The translations under genes were made by a program, and so were the position numbers. The notes below the pieces were generated by a model. That model did not search any database. It saw nothing but the letters and a program-made list of their open reading frames with translations, and was not told the origin of the DNA. Source: Seriola aureovittata (Eukaryota > Chordata > Actinopteri > Carangiformes > Carangidae). Taken from it: a stretch of DNA of 64,000 nt. Location: positions 33,322,701 to 33,386,700 of the forward strand of contig NC_079364.1 in assembly GCF_021018895.1 (NCBI RefSeq). The letters run 5' to 3'. This document shows, piece by piece, positions 1 through 64,000 of this stretch. The first letter of the stretch is position 1. Each line of letters begins with the position of its first letter.

Positions 1-239
1 ACCGACTTTAGTGACAAACAACGGATCCTTGCTGCTGTCCGAGAGAAAGGCGAGGTCACCCACCAGGGAGACAAGATCTACATCCGTCAGGACCTATCAC
101 CCCAGGTGAGGGAAGCCCGGCGTCAGGACTGCGGTTCCAGATGCGCTACCCGGCCAGTTTATACTTCACCTTGAACGGGGAGGATCACTCCTTCAAAAAC
201 CCACGTGAAGCGGAGGATTTTCTGAGTAGGAACGGTTAA
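1..239 (+). pseudogene. LINE ORF1 C-terminal end (L1-like RNA-binding protein)
   Basis: The first ~115 bases read TDFSDKQRILAAVREKGEVT then HQGDKIYIRQDLSPQVREAR. After a frame change near 120-140 the reading continues MRYPASLYFTLNGEDHSFKN then PREAEDFLSRNG and a stop at 237-239. This is the pattern of the C-terminal domain of L1-type ORF1p (…I.I..DLS..V...R, then (F/M)RYPA.L..T.NG). The N-terminal coiled-coil part is off the window. The frame break makes it a pseudogene. Confidence 0.75.
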
Positions 240-1142
240 TTTCGAGCACGGAATATTGATTACATTTAAGTGTTTTTTTACACGGTTTACACAGCAGACA
301 GAAATTAAACTTTTGTCGAATGGAAGATGAGGAATAGATAACTGCAGTCCGTGTGTGATGCGGGGAAAGCACCTCAGGAGATGAATACCGGACGATTATT
401 TTCCATAATATAACTGGACTGATAACCCGACCACTTGGTGTACGGACCTCATCTCTCGGAGTTTACTTTCAGAGCAACAAGATTTGAGTGAGACCCTCTC
501 CCCTGAGTTGATACAGGTATCTGTTGTTAATTATAAACGTGTAAACGTCTTAATTTTCCCCAAATATTATTTTTATTTAAATATTCTGGATTTACACTGT
601 ACTGTATATTGATGTTTTGGCTCTGATCGACACCTACTATAGCTGCCAGTACGATTCTTGCTACCTTTTTTATTATTATTCTTATTAATCGCTATTTAAT
701 TACCTAGAGACTATGGTTTGATCACAGGATGCGATTCATGTCAGTTGTTGGCTGGGGGGCGGGAGGGTTGCGGGGATCAGGCATCGGTAGTGAGATGCGT
801 GTGGACACTCCTGCGGCTGGTATGCTCTTTCCTCCCACAGGTGGGAGGATACCTCTCTGCCTCAGCTGCTAAGACTCTTAACACCTTTTTAAGGAGGTTC
901 TTTGTTCTTGTTTTCTCATTTGGAAGACCCTATTTTGTTCAGGGTTCTGAGCCACCGTTTGGGAAGGGGTTTTTATAGACAGCCATTGTGTTGTTGCACA
1001 TTGTGTTATTTTTACTCTTGCAGTGTATGTTTAGCTCCAGTCCTTTATTGATTACCAGATCAGACGCTGACTTTTTTTTTCTTCTCGGTTTCATTAGTAG
1101 CTGCATAGAATACCTCCAACTGTATGAAGGGCTTAACTCTGT
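240..1142 (+). other. LINE inter-ORF region
   Basis: About 900 bp lie between the ORF1 stop and the ORF2 start. There are only short ORFs without recognisable domains (for example 718-978) and a few T-runs. I treat it as spacer or degraded coding sequence of the same LINE. Confidence 0.5.
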
Positions 1143-4100
1143 ATGAGTGATCTTAAGATTGTTTCACATAATGTGAAGGTCATTAACCATGTCATCAAAC
1201 GCCAGAAAATCTTGTCCTTCCTTAAAAAAGAGAGATGCCAAATAGCCTTCCTCCAAGAAACCCATTTTTCAGACCTAGAACATATAAAACTGAGGAGAAG
1301 CTGGGTGGGCCAGGTGTTCTACTCTTCATATAACTCTAAAAGTAGAGGAGTTGCAATTCTCCTACATCGCTCCATGCCTTTTACTCTTGACAAAACAATA
1401 TCAGATAAAGAGGGATGTTATGTACTTCTGTCTGGTTATCTCTATGGAGAACATGTAGTTTTTGCCCCAACAATATATGAAGCCTTCCACAGCTTATTTC
1501 AGATTTGGCAACATTTTCTTCTCCATATCTACTTCAAAAATTTGTGAATTTTGTAAAGATTTACATCTATATGATGCTTTGACCCCCTAGATGCACCCCC
1601 TAGATAAAGACTACACATTCTTCTCAATCCCCCACCAGGTCTTTTCCAGAATAGACTACTCATAGACAGAAATGGGGTGAGGTGCCTCAAATCATCTGAT
1701 ATAAATTAAGTAATGAAACTGTTTTATAAAGACCTCTATAGCTCCGAATGCACATGCTCTTGTGGGGCTAGAGCAAAATTTCTTAACAAGATAAAATTAC
1801 CGTCTCTTTCAGACGTACAGACAGCAGATTTATGCAAGCCAATTAGTAAGGAAGAAGTCTTACAAGCCATACGCACTCTTAAGGGAGGCAAAGCTCCGGG
1901 ACCAGACAGTTTTGGCCCTGAATTTGACAAAACATTCAGTCAGGAACTAGTTGGTCCCCTAATAGACATGTATTTGGACTCCTTTGATAGGGGTTGTCTC
2001 CCCCCTACATTAAACACCGCTAATATCTCCGGTTACCCGGAAGAGGGATAAGCCATCTGACATTTGTGGTTCCTATAGACCGATAAGCCTGATTTCTCTT
2101 GACAGCAAATTGCTGTCAAAACTTTTAGCCAGATGCCTGGAGAAATTACTCCCCACACTTATAAATTCAGATCAGACGGGCTTTGTTTATGGACGCTATT
2201 CATCCAGCAATGTGAGAAGGCTCTTGAATATTATACAATTTACCTCACAATGCAAACGGAAAGCACTGGCCGTCTCTCTAGATGCAGAAAAGGCCTTCAG
2301 TAGGTTTGAGTGGGGCTATCTGTTTGATGTCTTGGGGAGATTTGGCCTCGGGGGGGACTTCCTTAAATGGATCCAAACCATATATCACTCACCTACAGCT
2401 GTTGTCATAATCAATAGGCGGCGCTCCGAACCCTTCTCAATAGCAAGGGGTGTCCGCCAGGGGTGCCCTCTCAGCCCGCTCCTCTTTGCCTTAGCATTGG
2501 AACCATTAGCTGAAACTATTCGACTGCACACTGATATAAAGGGAATAACAATAGGACATAAGGAACACAAAATTCCCTTCTACGCAGACGATATCCTTGT
2601 GTTTTTGTCCTCTCCTCAGCTATCAATTTCGGCAATTATGGATATTTTCAATAGATTTAGTAATATATCTGGCTATAAAATAAATTTTAAGAAATCTGAA
2701 GCTATGCCACTGGGAACCCTAAATACTACAGATGTTCAGGAGAATTTCCGTTTCAGATGGTCGAGATTTGGCTTTACTTATTTGGGGATAAAGGTGTCTT
2801 CAGAACTGAGAGATCTGCAAAAAGTAAATTTTGCCCCTATCTGTACTTCAGTCAAGAGAGACCTGGAGCGTTGGCAGAACTTACCCCTGTCCCTGTTTGG
2901 TCGAATCAGTCTCATTAAGATGAATGTGCTCCCTCGACTTTTATACCGTTTGCAAATGCTCCCATTATATCTATCCAAGAAAATCAACCTAGACTTAGAG
3001 AAGGCATTTTCCAAATTTATCTGGCAAGGTAAAAAACCTAGACAAAGGCTTAAGATAATTAGACAATTACCTACAGACATGGGCGGTCTTTCTATGCTTA
3101 ATGTGTTGTTCTATAACTGGGCCTGTCATGCACGCCACCTCTGACTGTGGTTACATTCATATATTAAGAGAGAGACCTGTATTGATTCCTGGGCCTGTCA
3201 CCCTCACTCCCCATGGAGCTTAATCACATGTGAGGCAAACAAGATAAATCCAGAAATAAAATGTAATCCTATCATTTACAACAGTATCAGGATATGGAAT
3301 GATATTTCTAAATACCTGGGAAGAAGGAATGTGAAATCCTTACTGTCTCCCATAACCCAAAATCCTGACTTTCCTGCAGGTGTTAGCTCACCTATGTTCC
3401 TCTCTTGGAGGGACAAAGGAATTCACGTAATTGGCAATCTATTTAGAGACAATACATTACTATCCTTCCAGCAGTTACAAGAAACATTCAATATTCCCAA
3501 GCACCATTTTTTTGGATACTTACAGATTAGGCATTTTGTGTCTTCACAGACCACTTCTTTCTCTACTAACATCTCTTACAGTGATGTTGAGAGATTTCTT
3601 CAAGAGCGCAAAAACAGCAACATTTTATAGCTTCATTTTGCTCACTTCTGGGTTCTTCTGTCACATACCATTTACTAGACATCTCTCATAGATGGGAAAA
3701 AGACTTGAACAATGAATATATAGAGGATGACTGGCAGACAACTATACGCCTGATCAAGTCCACATCTTGTAACCGGCTGAGAGAAACTCAGTACAAGATA
3801 CTTCACAGACTGCATATTACTCCTGTTGTTTTGAACAAAATTGACCACACCATTTCTCCTCTGTGTACCAAGTGCAACTTAGAAAGGGGGATGTATTTCC
3901 ATTACTTTTGGGAATGTAAACTGATTTCCAGATTTTGGACACTTATTTCAAAGGTAATCAGTGGGATATTTAAAATAAAAATTAAGAAAGACCCTGGGGT
4001 TTTCCTCCTAGGCCTCCCCTCTGGGGACCTACATCTCACTGCATCACATTATAAGCTCTTTGAAAAACTCCTTCTAGCTGCTCGAAAGTGTATACTGCAA

Positions 4101-4334
4101 AACTGGATCAAAACTCTTCCACCTAGTGTCACCCTTTGGTACAGAGAGATCTTTAATATCCTCCCTCATGAAAAGTTGGAAGCTGTTGTGAAGGGTAAAT
4201 ATGAGTTATTTTTAAAAGTTTGCACACCCTTCCTAGATTACATACCTGCAGATCTGAAAAATCTACTAATGATGGGCATGCAGTTTTCTGAATGGAATAA
4301 GGCCTCCCCTATGCACGGACATAGAGTGCAATAG
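1143..4334 (+). pseudogene. LINE ORF2: APE endonuclease, reverse transcriptase, C-terminal Cys motif (broken)
   Basis: 1143-1480 gives the endonuclease N-terminal half (SHNVKVIN, FLQETHFSD, SKSRGVAILLH). 1555-1675 gives its C-terminal end (DKDYTFFSIPHQVFSRIDY), with the middle deleted. RT begins at 1713 (GGKAPGPDSFGPEF), shifts frame near 2035, and continues YRPISLISLDSKLLSK, LDAEKAF, VRQGCPLSPLLFALAL and the catalytic FYADDILVF (about 2577-2603). A stop at 3142 breaks the thumb. 3331-3630 and 3705-4334 carry the C-terminal region, with a zinc-knuckle-like CTKCNLERGMYFHYFWEC (CX2CX8HX4C) typical of L1 ORF2. RT catalytic residues are intact, but at least four frame breaks and a large deletion make it a pseudogene. 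Confidence 0.88.
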
Positions 4335-4705
4335 GCTGCTGATGACTAGTTACCCTTACCTCATAGTTACATACTGCGGACTGGAAACAAACTAGAACTG
4401 TAATTATTATCTTTTATTTTTTTACTTTTATTTTATTAATTAATTAATTTATTTATTTTGATAATTATTTATTTGAATTTTAATTACTATTATCTTTCAT
4501 CTTTATGTCATTAATATCATAGTCTTGTTCAATTTAATTATTTTGCATTTCTTGTTTAACTGTATAACGTGCTGTCTGACGGGTTGTGGTGGGGGGTTCT
4601 GTTCTGTGTTTTGTATTATTTGTGTTTAAAAAACAATAAAATGTGTTTTAAAAAAAAGAAGTAACTTCAAATTTTCTATGTTGTTTATTTATTTTTTATT
4701 TTTTT

Positions 4706-5136
4706 GCTGCAGTCTGTTGGGGCAGTAGCCTGTCCAACATGAGCACAAAGACACTGGACAAGCTGGTCAAAAAGGCTGGGTCTGTGCTTGACAGGAGTCT
4801 GGACTCACTCCGGACTGTTGTGGAGAGACGCATGTAAGATGGAGGCCATCTTGGACAATACCAACCATCCTCTCCACAACATTCTGGCAGGACAGAGAAG
4901 CAGCTACAGCTGTAGCAAACATCTCATCTCACTGTGCTGCAGAACAGAGAGGTTCAGGAGATCCTTTGTCATCACCTCAGCCACTTTGTCAACACCTCAG
5001 CCACAGGTAGTGGATCATGACCTGGAGTAATTGAACTATTATTGTTTATCATTTATTATTAACTATTATTATTGTTATCATTATTATTACTAATTAGCTG
5101 GACACCTGAATTTCCCCTAGGAATACATAAAGTAAG

Positions 5137-5183
<47 letters not shown>

Positions 5184-5204
5184 GTATCTATCTATCTATC
5201 TATC
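4706..5204 (+). mobile_element. CR1/L2-type LINE, 5'-truncated 3' end, with (TATC)n tail
   Basis: Contains the RT C-terminal end (LDKLVKKAGS, LDNTNHPLHNIL, AGQRSSYSCSKHLISL) of the same family as 24397-25310 and 60952-61777. It ends with GAATTTCCCCTAG and a (TATC)n array at 5136-5204 with one TATG interruption. It begins at the Cys-Trp-Gly segment (tgcagtctgttggggcag), so it is strongly 5'-truncated. Confidence 0.85.
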
Positions 5205-6117
5205 AGGCATAATATTTTTCTATCAGCACTGTCTTTTGTGAAGCTGTCCCATACTTTAGAGCTCTTGCTGTAGTCCACCATATTGCAACTCCACATGTAT
5301 AAGTGAAGAAATATACAGAGGTACAATGGCTCAAAAATTTGTCATTGTAAAGTCATTATCAGAGATCAAAAAGGCATATTTCTTAAATCAACAGTTGTTT
5401 ACAACTTTTTTCTTGGTACCCAGTGTTCATTGTATATACTGAGCAGTATATGCCATTAAAATTACATTGCGCACTAAAAATAAAGGGCACAAATGAAGCT
5501 CCCATGTTGTTCTTGAAATAGGAAGAAAGTTTTCTCTCAACTTAGTCTAAGCTGAATTTGTATGGTATGTATTTGTGTATGTATTTGTATTTGTATGTAT
5601 TTGTATGGTATGAGAAAAGCAGCAATCCTATGCCAACACCAAATTTTCCCTTGTGAAAATTCTCTTAAGAATCGATCTGCCCATCAGTGAGCTTGTGTTG
5701 CTCCTCTGAAGGGGCCAGCAGTGTCCAGACGGGGGGAGGGAGACAGCAGTCAATATGTAATGAGCGGCAGTTAATGATGGCATTGAAATTGGAAACAGAT
5801 CTGGAGATTGAAAACAAACACTGTATTCAACCTGCAGTATATAACCAAACACAGGTACACAGTCACTACAGAGGAGGCCAGAAAAGAGACAATCAATCTG
5901 ACTTAGACGGAAAAAGAAAAGTTTGTAGAGGTTTGAAAATCTAATATGAGGAAAGCAGATACCATGTTCAGAAGCACAGTTATGAATACTGACACATCAG
6001 GTGAGACTCTCTGTAAAAATGAACTAGACAAGACTTTACTTTTTGAAGACTATGGTGGAATGGAAAAAGCACACAGGCAGAAACACACATTTTTGGAGAT
6101 GTCAAACACAGACTGAC
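5205..6117. other. efl1 intron, nothing recognised
   Basis: No coding similarity or structured repeat beyond short TATGTATTTG runs near 5560-5615. The open frames at 5628-5852 and 5687-5944 overlap on opposite strands and match nothing I know. Confidence 0.6.
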
Positions 6118-62073
<55,956 letters not shown>

Positions 62074-62139
62074 CTGCAGCAAAGAGGGAGACAAAAGGAA
62101 CACATCAGAATGAATGCAAGAGATAAGGAGTTTGACAGG

Positions 62140-62540
62140 GCATTTGGTTCCAAGTTCAGCTCAAAGAGTCCAGTTTCATCAGTCCAGAGAATCTTTGTCC
62201 TCATACTCTAAGTCCTCCATGTTGTTTGTCAAACTCATAGCGAGAGTGTAGGTATATGCCTTTTACTCAAAGTGTCTTGCATCTAACCACTCTACCATGA
62301 AGGCCTGATTGATGGAGTTCTTCTGAGATGGCCATCCTTGTGGCAGGTTCTCCGCAGAGGACATATGGAGCTCTGTTAGAGTGACTGTTGGGTTGTTAGT
62401 CCCTGACCAAGGCCCTTCTTGTCCGGAGTCCTAGTGGTTGTAAACTTTTTTACCTTTTCATACTGTGCCCCTGGGAACATTCCAAGCTTTCAAAATGGTT
62501 TTATAACATTGCCCTAATCTATGCCTCGCCAAGGCCTGTC
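62140..62540 (-). mobile_element. Tc1-like transposon relic, middle part
   Basis: The minus strand runs from the HTH region (tttacaaccactaggactcc, ggccttggtcagggac) to [17 protein letters not shown] at about 62150-62200, which holds the first catalytic Asp motif (LW(S/T)DET). Same family as 20766-21180. It lies about 70 bp from efl1 exon A. Confidence 0.75.
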
Positions 62541-62554
62541 TAAAGCTGCTTAAT

Positions 62555-63125
62555 CATGCAATTATCTAATCAGTCAATAGTGTGACCGCAGTGCACTCAA
62601 TGTTGCAGATCCAGGTCAGGAGCTTCAGTTAATGTTCACATCAAACATCAGAATGAGGAAAAATGTGATCTCAGTGATGGCTGGTGTCAGACACTGGTTT
62701 GAGATTCTCAAACTGCTGATCTCCTGGATTTTCACACACAACAGTCCCTAAAGACAGACTCGTTGGAGCTGACAGAAAGGCTACAGTCACTCAGATAACC
62801 ACTCTTTACAACTGTGGCTAAAGGAGAAACTTCAGAGTGACCAATACGTCCAACCTTGAGGTAAATGGAATACAAAAGCAGACGACCACATCAGGTTAGA
62901 CTTCCTGTCACCAAGAACAGAAAGCTGAGGCTGCAGTGGAAACAGACTCACAAGACCTGGTCTGATGGATCTGGATTTGTGCTGAGGCAGCAGAAGGTAA
63001 GGTCAGAATTTGAATCCATGGGACCAACCTGCCTTGTGTCAACAGTCCAGGCTGGTGGTGGGGTATTGGTGTGACAAATGTTTTCTTCTGGATGCCAATC
63101 AATCACAGTTTGAATGCCACAGTCT
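62555..63125 (+). mobile_element. Tc1-like transposon relic of another family
   Basis: The plus strand encodes remnants of HTH DNA (actgctgatctcctggattt), then EYKSRRPHQVRLPVTKNRKL and, at about 62945, KTWSDGSGFVLRQQKVRSEF (first Asp in WSDxSxF) and CLVSTVQAGGGVLV. The C-terminal catalytic half is missing. It abuts the previous relic in opposite orientation. Confidence 0.75.
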
Positions 63126-63129
63126 ATCT

Positions 63130-63213
63130 AGACTAAAACCAGCTGATACTAGACTGAAGCCAGCTGACACTAGACTGACACCAGCTGACACTCGGCTGAA
63201 CCCTGTTGACACT
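63130..63213 (+). repeat. 21-bp tandem repeat, four units
   Basis: Units start at 63130, 63151, 63172 and 63193, each like AGACTGAAGCCAGCTGACAC T. In one frame this spells (RLKPADT)n. It lies right at the end of the Tc1 relic. Confidence 0.85.
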
Positions 63214-63289
63214 AGTCTATAGAACTCCTTTACAGTCTGAATATTGTTTACAATGACTCAAAAAATGATTTAGATGTGTGAAATCAGTT

Positions 63290-63460
63290 GAGTTCCCCTT
63301 TAAGCGGAATGGAGACCATGGCCAGGCCTCAGGAGACCATTAATGTTTGTACATAATTGAATAGCAATGCATCCAATAGTTTTTGAGATTTTCCAGTTTG
63401 GAACAAATTGGCTGACCGACTGACGGACCTTTCCATCTGAAGAGCAACACTAGCAGCGTG
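63290..63460. repeat. Dispersed teleost repeat, same family as 17690-18230
   Basis: Landmarks gcaatgcatccaatagtttt, gagattttccagtttggaac and ctgaccgactgacggacctt. Confidence 0.5.
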
Positions 63461-64000
63461 GATAAGAAGACAGACCAAACATAGCAACCTTGTCTCTTTT
63501 AGATGTGACAAATCCACCTTCAGAGATATCATTCCATTAATTTGAACCAGAGTTTTCAATCATGATCTATAACAATCTTGGGGGCTTCCAGTACACAAGA
63601 AGTTAAAAATAAATTATCCATCAGCTATACTGATTATCTTTTTGGCAATTGCAGGAGGGCTGGAGTCAATCTGTCACTGGCATGTTTGGTATAAAAGCCT
63701 GGTTATCAGCCATAAAATAATATCAAAAACTATAAAACAAACCAACAGCAAACAGACATACACACTGTCAATAGTGTCTGTCTAGGCCTGTTTAGACTGA
63801 TTTTTGCTCAGAAAGAATGTTCTTAGTTTAGCAGAGAGTCCAAATACACAGTACTGACTGACAGCAGTGTTTGCCTATTGAAATGGTTAAACAGTCATAG
63901 TGTCAGAGAGGCTCAACATTCAAGACCCCTTTAAGTGAGGGTTGTAACAGGGCCGGGTGTGATCAACCTGTTCCTTTACACCCCTTTGTTCACAAATAAA
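63461..64000. other. efl1 intron, nothing recognised
   Basis: No exon of efl1 or other gene recognised up to the window end. Confidence 0.5.

Larger units (their letters stand above)
1..4660 (+). mobile_element. L1/Tx1-type LINE, decayed, cut by the window edge
   Basis: One plus-strand non-LTR retrotransposon: ORF1 end (to 239), spacer (240-1142), broken ORF2 (1143-4334), a 3' UTR (4335-4640) with AATAAA, and a short A-run near 4651-4660. The L1 identity rests on the order APE endonuclease, RT with YADD, and a C-terminal Cys/His motif, plus an L1-like ORF1 terminus. Numerous frameshifts and stops mean it is not active. It sits directly before a CR1/L2-type LINE fragment (4706 onward). Confidence 0.88.

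Noticed and set aside
718..978. 86-residue ORF between LINE ORF1 and ORF2
   Set aside because: No similarity to LINE proteins or other families; lies in spacer.
2577..2603. YADD reverse transcriptase as a retron or diversity-generating element
   Set aside because: The surrounding endonuclease, ORF1 end and C-terminal Cys motif mark an ordinary L1-type LINE in an animal genome.

Overview
This window is animal nuclear DNA, almost certainly from a teleost (spiny-rayed-fish-like) genome. It is AT-rich, full of (CA)n, (TATC)n and (GA)n microsatellites, and packed with remains of fish transposable elements. I see no bacterial operons, CRISPR arrays or phage modules.

The one host gene I can support is efl1 (elongation factor-like GTPase 1, which releases eIF6 from the 60S ribosome together with SBDS). 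It lies on the minus strand. Nine consecutive internal exons are readable, in transcript order: 61994-62073, 58087-58223, 57840-57962, 51545-51644, 41239-41396, 40886-41031, 38184-38319, 8658-8789 and 6118-6265. Their splice phases agree at every junction and no exon contains an in-frame stop. They give 1,160 nt, about 386 codons, matching roughly residues 285-685 of the ~1,120-residue human protein. The GTPase N-terminus lies beyond the right edge and the C-terminus beyond the left edge. The rest of the window is efl1 intron; the largest intron (8790-38183) is 29.4 kb.

Layout. 1-4660: a decayed L1/Tx1-type LINE (ORF1 end, then a broken ORF2 with endonuclease, YADD reverse transcriptase and C-terminal Cys motif). 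4706-5204: 3' end of a CR1/L2-type LINE. 6.1-8.8 kb: the last two efl1 exons of the window, with a Tc1 tail and a reverse-transcriptase fragment between them. 8.8-38 kb: the giant intron, holding an L1 fragment, three-part traces of a second kind of retroelement (restriction-like-endonuclease type), a U6 snRNA-like sequence, a THAP-type DNA transposon, a LINE broken by a hAT element, several Tc1/hAT relics, tRNA-derived SINEs and simple repeats. 38-41.4 kb: three efl1 exons and a hAT MITE. 41.4-51.5 kb: intron with L2 fragments and a young SINE. 51.5-62.1 kb: four efl1 exons, a MITE between direct repeats, a Tc1 with terminal inverted repeats, and a CR1/L2 LINE carrying a nested Tc1 with a clean TA duplication. 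62.1-64 kb: two more Tc1 relics back to back.

I found no convincing new biological system. The points most worth a second look are: two efl1 splice sites formed directly against long (TG)n/(CA)n tracts; a near-perfect hairpin that destroys the third catalytic residue of the nested Tc1 transposase; the dispersed fragments of one restriction-like-endonuclease retroelement family; an exon-like open segment on the strand opposite efl1; and LINE tails that recurrently seed (TATC)n arrays.
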